Shown here one piece after another: positions 11,473 through 23,100 of a DNA stretch of 64,000 nucleotides. The notes beneath the pieces are model-generated. The model did no database searches. It was not told the DNA's origin and saw only the letters and a program-made list of their open reading frames with translations. A program made the translations under genes and the position numbers. The DNA comes from Rhexocercosporidium sp. MPI-PUGE-AT-0058. Its lineage: Eukaryota; Ascomycota; Leotiomycetes; Helotiales. How positions within the stretch are numbered: the stretch's first letter is position 1; the number at the start of each line of letters is the position of its first letter. Location: assembly GCA_020746875.1 (NCBI GenBank), contig JAGTJL010000019.1:310001-374000 (forward strand). The letters run 5' to 3'.

Positions 11473-13355
11473 ATGTCTTCCCATATTGAGTATCAGCGCT
11501 TCCATCGAGGTGAGAGCTGCGCCGAAGAAGGATGCCGAGCTCGCAAATTCTATGTGGAAGACGGAAAGAAGTTCTGTCAGAGAGGTCACGAGCAAGCTGT
11601 TGGTTTTTTGAATCGCATTTCGAATCACGTGTCTAACCATGATGTAGGGCTTTACACAGACCCAGCAAGACGAAGATGACTGGAATGCACAAGGCAAGAA
11701 GTCTCGGAAGAGGAAGGAGGAGAAAGAGCGTGTTGAGACGATTCTCGGTGGAGGCGGTGCAAAAGAACTGTACCTGCAATGCTACCAGTTGATTCTTTGG
11801 AAGCAATGCCATTGGCTAATAACTATTTTGGGCCTACCCAACGAGCTTCGGGTTGTCGTCAGGGATCTCTGGGAACTGAGATTGAGAGTTCTTCATTTTT
11901 CCAGAGACGACAGGAGTACCCATGGCTCGGGCACGGGAACGATGATTTTTAGCTCTGCGAGTGAAGGAGACAACACCGATACCGACGGCACGACACATCG
12001 AAGCGTGGCATCGAGAAGGAGCAGAAAGAGCATCATGAAAGAAGAGAAACTTCCTAGATTGATTGAGACTCTAGCCTTGTGCTACTTAGGCACGTTACTT
12101 TTGAAAGTACCTGTCAGTGTAGGGGACTTTTACAGATGGGCTGTTCAGGACAGGATAATGTACAATCGAGCCGTGGGACTGCAACCCTTCTTTGAGTTTC
12201 GCGGTACTGATTTCCTAGACAGATCAAAGAAATTCCAAAGGAGATGAGATCCAAAATCCCTGCGCACTTTCATGCTGCGCTTGAAATCAAGGCTCCTTTA
12301 GATGGAGCAAAGCTTCACATGAGCGTGGCTTCCCTAGCAGAGTTTTATAATCTCGAGTTCGATATGGAATTTCCCAGGCCGAACGTGCCTCTACTTACAT
12401 TCCGATTCATGACAGATCTCTGTCTTCCAGGTATTTTCGAGAACAAAAACGTCTGTTTCATACTAATGATGCGTAGTTGATCTATATCCTGCGATTCGCC
12501 GCTTAGAGACGTTGCTCGAGCTTGACTTATCATACCATGCCCTTGGCAAGAGGACGTACGATACCACTTCTCATCCAGAGATACAGCTCATGAGCTTGGT
12601 CGTGATTGCGACGAAGTTGGCATATCCATTCGACGACATTGATCGTATTCCCGGTAGCTTCTCCGATCCTTCAGCAGTCAAAGTAAACTGGTCTCAATGG
12701 ATCAAGTCTACTTCCCGTGAGCCACCGAAAGGACTGGCAAGGGGCGAGGCAATCGAAGTGACGGATGCTGATGTGTGGGACATGAACGCCAAGAAGCTAG
12801 ACGATTACCTTGACTGGTATCAGAACACTTGGATTGACGACCGCGACCCAAAGAGTAGGTCTGCGAATTCGCTACTACTACTTCTACTACTGCTACTAAT
12901 ACTACTCCTACTACTCACCCATGCTGATCGTAGTTTCAGTATCGGAACAAATCTTGCAGATTTTCCCCTTGAAAGACCTGCCTCCCCAGCCGGACGAAGC
13001 AGACTCGCATAAGGAGCAAGATATAGCCAATCTGAAGGATGTCCAACGCGGTCTTCTCTTACAGGAACGACAGCAGGTTGAAGGCGAAGACGAATCCAAG
13101 GTAATCGTACGGGCAGGAGAGCTATACAAACGCTACCGAACGGAAGAGGAGCTCCCAAGGGAGGCAAATGCCTTCTTTGAACTAGCGGGTATGTAGGGAG
13201 CGATTATAAAACCGCAAAGATGCTGACATGATACAGCATCTAAGGTAGGCATATCTATAGGAAAATTACTTAGAGCAGTCTTTCGGCTTGAAGTTCGATT
13301 GGAAAGATGGAGGCTTGCAGAACCTAGGAGGCAGTCTTTGGACGAATCAGAGTAG
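11473..13355 (+). CDS. rrn7: RNA polymerase I core-factor subunit Rrn7 (TAF1B/TFIIB-like)
   Basis: Rrn7 is the TFIIB-like subunit of the core factor that recruits RNA polymerase I to the rDNA promoter in the nucleolus. Six exons (11473-11598, 11648-12172, 12223-12430, 12477-12854, 12934-13188, 13237-13355) give 536 residues. The N-terminal zinc ribbon is complete (Cys16, Cys21, Cys35, His39 in SCAEEGCRARKFY...FCQRGHEQ). The family signatures KELYLQCYQLILWKQCHWL and the cyclin-like region LIETLALCYLGTLLLKVPVS, RAIKEIPKEMRSKIPAHFH follow. The C-terminus continues through the last exon (ASKVGISIGKLLRAVFRLE). The first donor is the unusual GTTGGT, chosen because it alone keeps frame. Intron 4 carries a CTA triplet repeat. 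Lengths of all exons sum to a clean frame. Confidence 0.9.
12870..12915. repeat. CTA trinucleotide repeat inside rrn7 intron 4
   Basis: An imperfect CTACTACTACTT-type run of about 45 bp lies wholly within the intron 12855-12933, between the donor and the likely branch region. Read through without splicing it would encode a run of leucines, so correct splicing matters for the product. Confidence 0.85.
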
Positions 13356-14257
13356 GATATCAGGGAACGTTACTGGATTGTTTTGTAGCGCTCGTGGATA
13401 ATCTCACCTGCCCGGACCAGGAAGCTAGGAAGTGCTTATCCTCCAAGGCAATTCATCAGAAGTCAGATAGCTGGGAGCTCCTTGAACCTACTGGTCATTG
13501 GTTAGAAAGTCCGAGGGGTCTCTGCTCTACGAGATGGATATTAGGAAACCACACAACTGCATGGGCTTTCAATATACTATCGGTTCGATTGTCTGGGTCT
13601 ATTTTGATACATGTGCCATCTCAAAATTTGACATGTGGCAACGATCCCTAGAGAGACCGGGCATGTATACGGTGAATTGTCCATTCTCGCACCAGCACAT
13701 TTGGCTCGTTGTCCATGAAATGCCCCGACAACCGAACAGGATTTATTCGGTATTGGTAAACACACAAAGGTGTATCAGAGTCAAGGTGGGGAACGTGTAG
13801 GAAAACTAGGCCCAGCTACGATGAGAGCTCTTACGGAAGTGTGATAAGTCATCAAAAAAGTCAATCCACTTGTCTCACTGCAGTCTAGCACTCGAATCCA
13901 AACGGAGGGCCAAAAAATGTCTCGCGAAGCACAAGACAGACTCTGTCAGAAAACCATCGATTTCTACGGATATGTTTCCACACATCTCAATGTCCACTTT
14001 TGACTACGCCGGCCAAATCGTGGCCATGTAGCACCGACCAGAGACAAAAGAAATATGATGATTTGCAAAGCCCAGGAAGTATGACCAGAGTGATTTCAAT
14101 GTGTCCAGAGAGCCTCCCACGCAACGACCATTAGACTACAGGTACCCATAGTCTTGAAATATCCCATGATAGGACAATCCAAAGCCACGGATCCGCAGAC
14201 AGGAGGAATGCCACGACTGGCAACAAGGTCGAAGTGGAGGTATTGGCTTGAAGCAAT
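13356..14257. other. Intergenic region between convergent rrn7 and eIF5A
   Basis: It contains 3' flanks of two converging genes. Two overlapping plus-strand frames (13394-13651 and 13498-13800) are open but show no recognisable domain, no start context and conflict with each other. I see no RNA gene. Confidence 0.5.
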
Positions 14258-14903
14258 TTAACCGCGGGGGGCTTCCTTGGCTTCAATAGCAGCTTGTTCA
14301 CCCATGGCAGTAAGAACAATAACGTCTAGAGAATCGTCAGAGAAGCCTTATAATATGTGTTGGTGGCAAAACTCACTGGTGTCTTTCTCGTCGGTGGTGA
14401 AAAGCTTCTCGATCTTCTCTCCAATCTCTCCATCAGGGACCTTGACATCATCCTTGGTCTCACCATCATCGGCCATCAAGGAGAGGAAACCGTCATCAGA
14501 GACATCGAGCTAGAGAACTGGGTTAGCAGCGCACAGTGCATGTATCTTGCCCCTTATTCACTCACCAACTGGTATTCCTTGCGAGTAACGTTGGGAACAT
14601 CCATATTGTGGGTGGATGGGCAGAGTTCTTCGAGCTTCTTGCCCGTGAAGATATCGATGGCGACGAGATGGACCTTGGCGTGACCGTGCTTGCCAGTCTT
14701 GGAGGTAGACATGTCGACGATCTTGCAAGGGCGGTTCTTGATCACAACGAAGCCGTTCTTTCTCAAGGCAGAGCACTGCATGGGGAATGTGGCGGATGCG
14801 CCAGCGTCTGCGGCGGCATCGAAGGTGTGCTCATGCTGGAAAGACGACAGTTAGCAAGTATTATAATGTGCGACAGCCAACTTACTTGGGAGTCGTCGGC
14901 CAT
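14258..14903 (-). CDS. eIF5A: Translation factor eIF5A (hypusine-containing)
   Basis: eIF5A binds the ribosome E/P site and promotes peptide bond formation at stalling motifs and termination; it is activated by hypusination. Four exons (14903-14886, 14835-14566, 14509-14377, 14325-14258) give 162 residues, the usual eukaryotic length. The hypusination loop [12 protein letters not shown] is intact, with Lys54 the modified residue. The N-terminal domain starts [20 protein letters not shown] and the C-terminal OB fold contains [20 protein letters not shown]. The last exon gives [20 protein letters not shown]. Start and stop are clean, and all introns are 47-54 bp GT-AG. It is the last intact gene before the AT-rich transposon block. 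Confidence 0.95.
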
Positions 14904-15522
14904 CTTGGTGATATGATCGAAGTGTGTAGGTGGCGGGGTTGGGGTGGGGTTGGATTTGATGTGGTAGAGAAATTTTCTAGGCCGTGTTAGCGGTCAAAGA
15001 TTGGGTGGCCATCACCAGCTTAGTCATCAACATGTCATGTGATTTCGATGCGCCTTGGTAACCTACCTTAAGAGAGGTTTGGCGGTATGAGTCTGATATA
15101 GATATAGAACTTGATCGTACAGGAAATATTGAGGCCCAGAGGTGATTAACAATTTGTAGCCGCGGTTTTTTGTTCTAGACAAAAGCGTGTTGACCGTTAC
15201 ATATCTCTCAATCAAGCAGCGTTTTTTCTATATCTAAAGTTGACAGCTAAGCTGAATTTGTCAGTAAGCCAAAAAAAGAAACATGGTAGAAATACACCTA
15301 TACTACTATCGTGGAAGGGCAGGTTTTGGACGGATGTCTGGGGTCATGTTAAGGACGAGGACGTTGTATATGCACAAGGAAAAAAAGAAGGCGAAGTAAG
15401 CATAAGCCCGAAGCCTGTAATCATTATACTTATTCATTTATATACTTCTTTTAGATTATCACCTAACTTATGCGAAAAGAGCAGTTATAAATATTACAAT
15501 ATATATTATTATAACCAGAGCC
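14904..15522. other. eIF5A promoter grading into AT-rich DNA
   Basis: The first 150 bp are the eIF5A promoter and leader (GGGGTTGGGGTGGG run near 14935-14955). From about 15400 base composition shifts to AT-rich. A plus-strand frame at 15240-15560 (106 codons) crosses this transition and has no recognisable similarity; I do not call it a gene. Confidence 0.5.
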
Positions 15523-15630
15523 AGAGAATTACTTCAAAAGCGAGTCTGTTAAAGAGCTAGAGAATTTCTTCAATAGTAAGTCTATTAAGAAGCCAGAGAA
15601 TTTGTTCAAAGGCAAGTAAATCCGTAAGCC
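15523..15630. repeat. Three imperfect 36-bp tandem repeats
   Basis: Units 15523-15558, 15559-15594 and 15595-15630 each begin AGAGAATT and have the form AGAGAATTxxTTCAAxxGxxAGT..., ending with an AGCT/AGCC-like end. Because 36 is a multiple of three they encode a 12-residue repeat (ENFFNSKSIKKP-like) in one plus-strand frame, which ends in a stop in the third unit. They sit between the gene island and the transposon nest and match no element boundary. Confidence 0.75.
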
Positions 15631-15811
15631 TAAAACCGCAGCACGAGATATGATATCAGTGCTTGCGAACCATAGAAATACCTATTAATAGCACGAGCTG
15701 TAGAAATGCCAGTGAGTCTGCATTAACGCTTAATACCTATCGACTTCAGGTCGAGTTAATGACGCTTACTTTATTAAAGGCGGCAATTACGCGTAACTAA
15801 CACCTTATATT

Positions 15812-16243
15812 TGTAACGACACTAGCCAAGAGAGCGGTGTAAGAGGTATATAGTAGTACTTTAGCTGAGGCTATCGAGAGCTAATAAGTCTAATATGAAA
15901 GAAACAAGAAAATAAAAAGGAAAAGAGGAATAAAAAGCGTGAGCTCGTATATATAATCGCCTCCGAAACCCCTCCGTATTAGTCTGATTTTATATAACTT
16001 AATTACCCCTGAATCCTTAGATTCCCTGATTCGCTAAGAACCTCTTAAGTGTACTTATTTATAAAGTTCATAAGGTAGAGTGCCACGACAATTGTAATTC
16101 AAACTGATCTCTAAGGAAGTAAGAGGGGACTAGGAGTGATTTCCCTTTAAGTACATGAGTCCTTAGCCTCCGCCAAGCCTCCACACTAGGCCCGATTAAG
16201 CCGTAAGCTTACCCTCTATTCTGCTCTTAACATTATCGTTATA
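15812..16243 (-). repeat. C' LTR (432 bp), longer variant of the family-C LTR
   Basis: The minus-strand LTR begins TATAACGATAATG and ends GTGTCGTTACA. Its distal 250 bp match the 258-bp family-C LTRs at 26939 and 34599, but about 174 bp (roughly 16062-16235) are absent from those. The missing piece is bounded by short ATAA motifs, consistent with a deletion in the C lineage. Confidence 0.78.
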
Positions 16244-16570
16244 TTACCCTCTTCTTAAAAAAGAGATTATCTTTAAGCTTTAATTAATCGAGATTTTAGT
16301 ATTATTGCGATATTAAGGGCTCTTATCCAAAGTTAAGCGAGGTTACGCGAGCGTAAACGAGACTTTAAATAATAGCAAATAATATATTATAAGAGAAAAA
16401 GAGACTTATTTATTTAATTAATAAAATAAGCGTCTAAATCTAATATATTACTTATTATATTATATTACTTTAGCGCTATCGATTTATTTACTCGCGGTAG
16501 CGCATAAGTATGTCAATTTTCTGAAAAGTTAATTCTTTTTCTTTTAATAATATACATTTCTTCGTAAGCT
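15812..16570 (-). mobile_element. Left part of truncated minus-strand LTR element C' (related to family C), outermost layer of the nest
   Basis: The reverse complement reads the 3' end of an element related to C: internal sequence 16570-16244 is collinear with the end of element C (about 34270-34598), followed by a 3' LTR (16243-15812). The rest of C' continues at 39624 on the other side of the nest. Removing everything from 16571 to 39618 plus one AAGCT copy restores uninterrupted collinearity with C. It is clearly AT-shifted but less so than C. Confidence 0.82.
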
Positions 16571-16713
16571 TGTAACGACGCAAGAGCCTTAGACGTGAAG
16601 ATTGACTTAATACTTAGAATACAAAAACTATAGAGCTATTATATAAGAGGGAGGTATATATATAAGGAGTCGGAGGGGGATCGGACGTGTTCCGGACCCC
16701 TGACTTAACCGAA
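16571..16713. repeat. Solo LTR D, left piece (split by element A)
   Basis: It starts TGTAACGAC right after AAGCT (16566-16570) and runs to CCGAA (16709-16713), where element A is inserted. Its right end is at 39602-39618. Joined, D is about 160 bp, with terminal TGTAACGAC and GTCGTTACA as inverted ends. It is flanked by AAGCT on both sides. It looks like a solo LTR of a fifth family or a small LTR-like non-autonomous element. Confidence 0.8.
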
Positions 16714-17142
16714 TATTACGAACATACCCAGGGGGTATCACGTGCGTCCTAGCGCTGAGGCTCGGTAAGCCTTGCTAAGCCAAAGAAGCCAGAACTGGGG
16801 AAAAGGGTCACGGGGCTACGGGTCACGTAATAAGAATTTAAATCACGGTAGACGGTAGGTTACGTAATAGATTTCTGGATTCGTGAATCCCTCAATAGTA
16901 AAAAGGATTTAAGGATTTAAGGATTTAATATTTCGAGGGATTTAAGGGATTTATAAAAAACGAAGGTTTTATATAAAATTAGCACGTCTATTATTAAATA
17001 AGAGCTTTATGCTTAATTAAAAATAATATCTTAATTATATTAATTATTATTTATTTTATTATACGTAATACACTTACTTCTCGATTATTAAAATTAATAT
17101 AACCCCTCGTATTTATATCGAGTAAATACACGGACTATAATA
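16714..17142 (+). repeat. Element A 5' LTR
   Basis: It begins TATTACGAAC (RIP-altered TGTTACG...) and ends ACGGACTATAATA. It aligns along its length with 39166-39596. Conserved islands include the CACGTGCGT box near 16740, TCGGTAAGCC and the repeated GGATTTAAGGATT segment near 16911-16930. Confidence 0.88.
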
Positions 17143-17972
17143 CTTTAAGCACTTTCTCGTTAAAAGTACCGACCCACGTATATTATATTAACTCTTTTAA
17201 TTAAGAATTAAGTATTTAGCTTACGAGGTAATATTATCGGCATATTTATATTATCCGCATTTATTTTTAAAAGAAAGAATCACAAAGAAAGCGAGGATAA
17301 AGAAATACCTAATGTTTAAGATAACCTAACGCACGAGCTTAAGGAAACCTTAAAGGTTAAGCTCCTTAATATCTTTTAAAGAAACCGAAAGGACTTAAAG
17401 ACTTTTATCCTTTAAGTAGAACTTTATTAATATTTTAACGACGATAAGTTCTTTATTAGTAAAAGCTACGCCTTTTAAACGGTATTATATTTTAAAGGCA
17501 AAGTCATATAATAGATCGAACCGTTCCTTAAGGACTACTTCGAGAACGAAAATACCTACGGAGCTATGCTCGCTACGTAATTATATTTAAGACCTGAGGA
17601 GGATTTAAGAAGGAAATCCGGCGAATGTTTAGCGATATTAATAAAGTCAAAACAGCGGAAACTTACTTATACGGCTTTAAGTAAATTAATAACGTAATAG
17701 CTTACGCTACGGAATTCTAAAAGCACGCTAATAAGACTAGTTAAAACTCTTAATCACTTATTAGTTATTACCGACGAGGATTTAAGGATTATATCCGACT
17801 AAAACTCACTCGGATCGATTCTTAAGCAAGAGATATTTTTACTTTTATTAAATAAACCGTCCGGATTAATAATTAATTACACGAGTTTAAACGTAAATAA
17901 TAGACGTATATAAAAAAGGGCTAAAGGCAATCTAGTTATTAATAAAACGAGGGGCGCCGACGATAAAGTAAT
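17143..17972 (+). pseudogene. Element A gag, first part (degenerate)
   Basis: The plus strand carries a stop-riddled frame with Gag-like character, e.g. the region 17340-17560 reading as alternating charged/hydrophobic residues with ArgGlu-rich text. It is interrupted at 17972 by element B and resumes at 26268. No intact ORF longer than a few dozen codons remains. Confidence 0.65.
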
Positions 17973-18229
17973 TGTCATGTATATGCTTATTTATTCTATC
18001 TGTACGGAATCGGGCCCGTAGTATAAGGAGGCCGAAGCTTTTACGGTATTAATAGAATCAGTCTTACTTATATATCTAATCACGCCGGCGTTTTGCTTCC
18101 TTTCACGGGTAACTTCTTCTATATATACGCTTCTTCTCTAGACTTCTTCGAAAGCCAGAGATTAGTTCTTTAAATATAATTTACTCTGAACTTTTACGAA
18201 GCTTTACTTATTATGAATTTTATTTAATA
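17973..18229 (+). repeat. Family-B 5' LTR (257 bp)
   Basis: It runs from TGTCATGTATATGC to TATTTAATA (RIP-altered ...TCTGACA). The central GC-rich box CGGAATCGGGCCCGTAGTAT is preserved. It is visibly less mutated than its partner at 26006. Confidence 0.92.
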
Positions 18230-18549
18230 AGTTAATCTTTTTATTTTATAAAAAGATAATACGAAAAATAAAAGAATAATTCTTTATTAAGTAATTATAT
18301 TTAATAACGCTAAACTTGCGAGTAATACTCGCTTCGGTAATATCGCTTATAATATTCTTCGTAAGATTATAGAATCTGTAGATCTTCTTTATATAATTAA
18401 AAGCGAAAGTGCTTTTAATAACGAACTGCCTTAAAGCACTTGCGATAATAGTAATAAGGAATCTTCTTATACTTATAATTAGCTTATTTATACTTATAAA
18501 AAGAAAAGTAAAATTATAATTTAAATTAAAAATAATTTAAATATATCCG

Positions 18550-20060
18550 ATTATATAACGAATAATATAATCTTTTTTATTTTTAATACTAATACTAATC
18601 TTATAGCTTTAAGTATACTTACCGAAAAACAGATCGCTCAGAAGCAGCGCGAGCTCGAAGAGCATATGCGCTTATTAACTGAATTTAAAATTAAGAATAC
18701 TCGTGCGAAGACGCGGCTCGCTTATTATAAGAATAATCTTGCTAAACTTCGCCGCTTCCGGGCAATCTCCGTCGCTTATACGGACGTAATAAATAAATAA
18801 TATATAATTAAAAAAAGCTTTTAACGAACTTATAATATAATATTAAATTCTATTATTATTATTTTAATAAAAGATTTTAGATTACTTCTAGTAAAACGCA
18901 ACTTTAATTTAAAATTAAAAGCTAACTTACTTAGCCTGCAATACCCGCTTAATAAGGATATTATTAAGCCTAAGACTTTACCGGCCTCGGAATATCCCCG
19001 GGAAATAACCGTATTATTTACAGCAAATCATATAACTTATAAACTTAGAATAATATTATTAACGTATCTAAATCCAGACGCTTATATTCTATTAAAATAT
19101 ATTATAACTTAAGCGAAAAATAAGCGCAATTATAAGAAATACCTTACGATTATAATTTCTAAAAAATATAAAAGAAAGAGTTTCGAGAGCCTGCGAAATT
19201 AAAAAAATACTTAAGAAAAGATCTTTAAAACTCGCTTATATAATTATAATACGCATGCGAATCGAGTACGCGTCGCAGCCGCAAATATAAAAGGCGATTT
19301 ATTAATTTATTAAAATAATACAAAGTAAATTATAATTAAACCCGAGGGTATCCCGCTAATATAGAACTTATTTATCGATTTCTTAAAAAAGCTTTATATT
19401 TCTAAAGAAACTCGAAGTATTAAAATTATTAAAAATATTAAACGGTTCCGCTAGCAACCGAGCGAGTCTATTCAGGCGATATGCCGACGGTTTATTATAT
19501 TTATTAAAAATTATAATACTCGAATATTTAATAATAATATTATTATTAATTTTCGTAAAATAATCACGTATATACTAATAGCGCAGCAGATTAATTCTTA
19601 CGCTTTTATAAACCTTCCTAATACTTACTAATAATAGAAAAAACTAATTAACGATATTAAGTCTTTTATTAAAAGAATTCAAAAAATATCCTCTAATATA
19701 CCGAAAACTAAATATAATAAAAGCAAAAACGAATAAGATAATAATAATCCTAAAAATAACAGATCTTATAAAAAAAGCCGTAAAGAATATTCTAAGAATA
19801 ATAATAAGAAGCGCGCATTTAACAGCGCTTTTTCAGCTTCCGGTTCCCGATCTTCTAATAAAAGTAAAAATAATAAGAAAAAGAATTATATTAAGAATAT
19901 TATATTTTATTACTTTTATAAATAAAAAGATTATTAATCTAAGAACCGTAATTATTCTAAATTCGTATAATAAGCGTAAAATAATTCTTAAAAGCTAAAA
20001 GTAAAAGAACGTTTTAAAATAATAAAAAAAACCCTTTTAATAAAAAAGAAAATATATATT
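18550..20060 (+). pseudogene. Element B gag (degenerate)
   Basis: The frame begins near 18550 and ends with a zinc-knuckle relic at about 19905-19975, where the pattern CxxCxxxxHxxxxC is still legible but the Cys codons have become Tyr codons (TGT to TAT), the change RIP predicts. Preceding text is basic with Lys/Asn-rich runs. Many in-frame stops are present. Confidence 0.75.
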
Positions 20061-20199
20061 ATTATACGCGCTAAAGAATAAAAACCGTTTAATACCGGAA
20101 AAAATACGAGAAAAAATAATATTAAGTCTTAAGCGTTAAAAACTTAAAAGATATTCTTAAACGCTTATACATTTCTGCAAAATTAAAGCAACTTAAGAT

Positions 20200-23100
20200 A
20201 AATACAAATACGTTATTTAATAATTTAATAAATAATAATTTAAATTATAATTTCTTTAATAAATATAAAATTAAGTTATAAGAATTTCTTCTTTTATTTA
20301 AGTATAATTAAAAGTTTATAATATTTAATAAGTATCAGTTCCGGGTAATTAACGCTTATAACTTATATATAATAATATAAAACGACCGTAAAATCTCGAG
20401 AACCTTTCGAAAAAGATTCTATAATTATAAAAACTTAAGATATAATATAATTCTCGGAATAAAATTCCTTAAATATAAAAGCGCCGAATATTACGATTAA
20501 AAACTCAAGAAATAAGCTTACGCCTTAATTTAAAATAAGATTCAAATCGTAATAATAAAAAAGTTTATTAATATTCTTAATATTAACTTTAAAATAATAT
20601 TTTATATTATATTTATATCTTAATCCGATTATAATTATCCGAAGAATTTAAAATTATATAAATATTTAAAGTAATCGTAGGATATTCGTTTTAATACCGG
20701 CGTCGCAAACTTATCGCAAGTATTAGCTATTCAGCTAAAGATTCCCAAATTAATACTTCTCTTAAACTAACTTATAAATATAGCAGATATATACGATAAT
20801 AATCCGCCAATTACTTTCTTTAAAGAATAAGTTGGATTCGAGCATGCTATCGATACTGACGTATTACTTCCGTATAACCTTCTTTATAACTTTTCCAAAT
20901 TACAACTCGCCGCGCTTCGAGAATACTTTATTACCTCGTTGCAGAAAAGATAAATTCGTTTATTAAAAAGTCTCGTAAATACGCCGATATTATTTATATT
21001 AAAAAAAGATAAGAAATTACGTTTATATATAAATTATCGAGGATTAAATAAAGTAACGATTAAAAATCGCCATTCCCTTCTTCTAATCGATAAGACGCTA
21101 AACCGTCTTAGTAGAGTCGTAATATTCACGGCTTTAAATTTAAAAGATATATATTATTATATTAAAATCAAGGAAAGATATAAATAAAAAATAACTTTCC
21201 GTATTAAATATAAATATTTTAAATATCTAATAATACCCTTCGGGCTATTTAACGCTTCAGTTACGTTTCAAGCGTATATTAACGAAGCGTTAATAGGACT
21301 AATTAATTATTTTATTATTATATATTTCGATAATATTTTAATTTATTCTAAAAATAAAGAAAAGCACCGTAAGTATATTAAAGCTATTATAAAACGATTA
21401 CGTAAATATAAGCTTTTTATTAAACTTAGCAAGTATGAATTTAAAGTAAATTAAATCGAGTTCTTAAGATTCAAAGTCAGATTAATTAGTATTTAAGCGA
21501 ACTTAAAGCGGATCCGTTTAATTCAAGAATAATTAAAACCAAAATCTTATAAAAATATCTAAGTTTTTCTGAACTTCGCGAATTTTTATCGCAGATTTAT
21601 ACTAAGATATTCCAAGATAACCGTAAGTTTAATAGGAGCTTTTTAAAATATAGAAAATAAAATTAAAAAAAAATCCTTCGAATTCTCTAATATAATTAAA
21701 AAAAGCTTTAAAGATTTAAAAGCAGCTTTTATTAACATACTAATTATAAAGCATTTCGATCCTACGAAGCGCATTCGGGTTAAAACCGATATTTTTAAAT
21801 TTATAATTATTAATACTTTCTTTTAGTAAATTAATTCTAAAGAAAGATCTAGGCGATATTAGAAACCTATTACGTATTAATCTTATAAAATAATTAGTAT
21901 TAAGCAGAATTATATTATTTATAATAAAAAGCTTTTAGCTATCGTTAAGTATTTCAAGGAATAAAAGCATTACCTTAAAAGTAATTAATATACTATTAAA
22001 ATACTTACGGATTATAATAATTTTAAGTATTTTATAATAGCGAAATATCTCGAGAATCGATAAATATAATAAATAATATATCTTATTATTTATAATTTTA
22101 AAATCTATTACCGTAAAGATACCGTAAACCCGGCGAATAAACTTAATAAAAAGCCAGATTATCGGAAATCTAAAAGCTTTATTAATATTATTTAATTATT
22201 AATATTTTAAAATAAATTAAAAAGAGCTTTTATAAGTGCTTTACGAAATCGAGAAGCCGATATCGAAGCATTCTTAAATAAGAATTATAAAATATTATTA
22301 AGAAAACTATTTAATATTATTTAAGATCTTATTAATAAAAAGCCGGACCCGATATTAATAAAACTAAAACGAGTTACTTAAAAAAGAATTCTGAAAGCTA
22401 AGTATATAAAACCTAATCTTCTAAATATTATATTTAAAATAATAGCTTTATCCGTAAATATATTATTATATATAAAAAGCGAAAATTAACTACTTATTAC
22501 AGGAATTAATAATTGCAAATATCTTATTCTAATATTATAAATAAGAATAATAACTAGAAATCAAATAATTCTAGCTTTATTAACGAAACTATTATAAGAC
22601 TTAATTATCCTCGCTTAGCGCAATAATAAAAACTGCAGAAATATAATTAATGCAGCGAATAAACCTAAATTTCAATTAAATTAAAAATAGAATTTAAATA
22701 TATCAGGACTTCTTCGATAAGATTTTAAAGCTTATATCCTAAATAATTTAATATTAAGAATAGAAATCATAAAACTTTATTATAATAACTTATTAATAAA
22801 GTATTACGGTATTATAAAGACTTCGTAACTCTTCCGTAGAACCTACTTTTAGGATAAAATAGAAAATAATATTAGAATATATATTAAAAAATATAATATT
22901 TATTAAAAGATTAAATCGAAACGATATACGTTATATAAACTTCTAATAAATCTCCCGAAGCTTTCGCGGCTTTAATCCGAGATTTTAATAGATTTCATCA
23001 TAAGATTACCGCTTTACAAAAACTTATTTAATAGCCTAGATCTTAATTATATATTAATAATTATTAACCGGTATTCGAAGATAGCCCGGTACTTAATATA

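Noticed and set aside
13237..13355. An extra intron (GTAGGC...TTAG, 13244-13272) in the last rrn7 exon
   Set aside because: Splicing it leads to an early stop, while reading through gives the conserved Rrn7 C-terminal text.
13394..13800. Two overlapping plus-strand ORFs between rrn7 and eIF5A
   Set aside because: No homology, no promoter-like context, different frames over the same DNA; best seen as 3' flank.
15240..15560. 106-codon ORF at the edge of the AT-rich block
   Set aside because: It has no recognisable similarity and runs across the composition boundary; not enough for a gene call.
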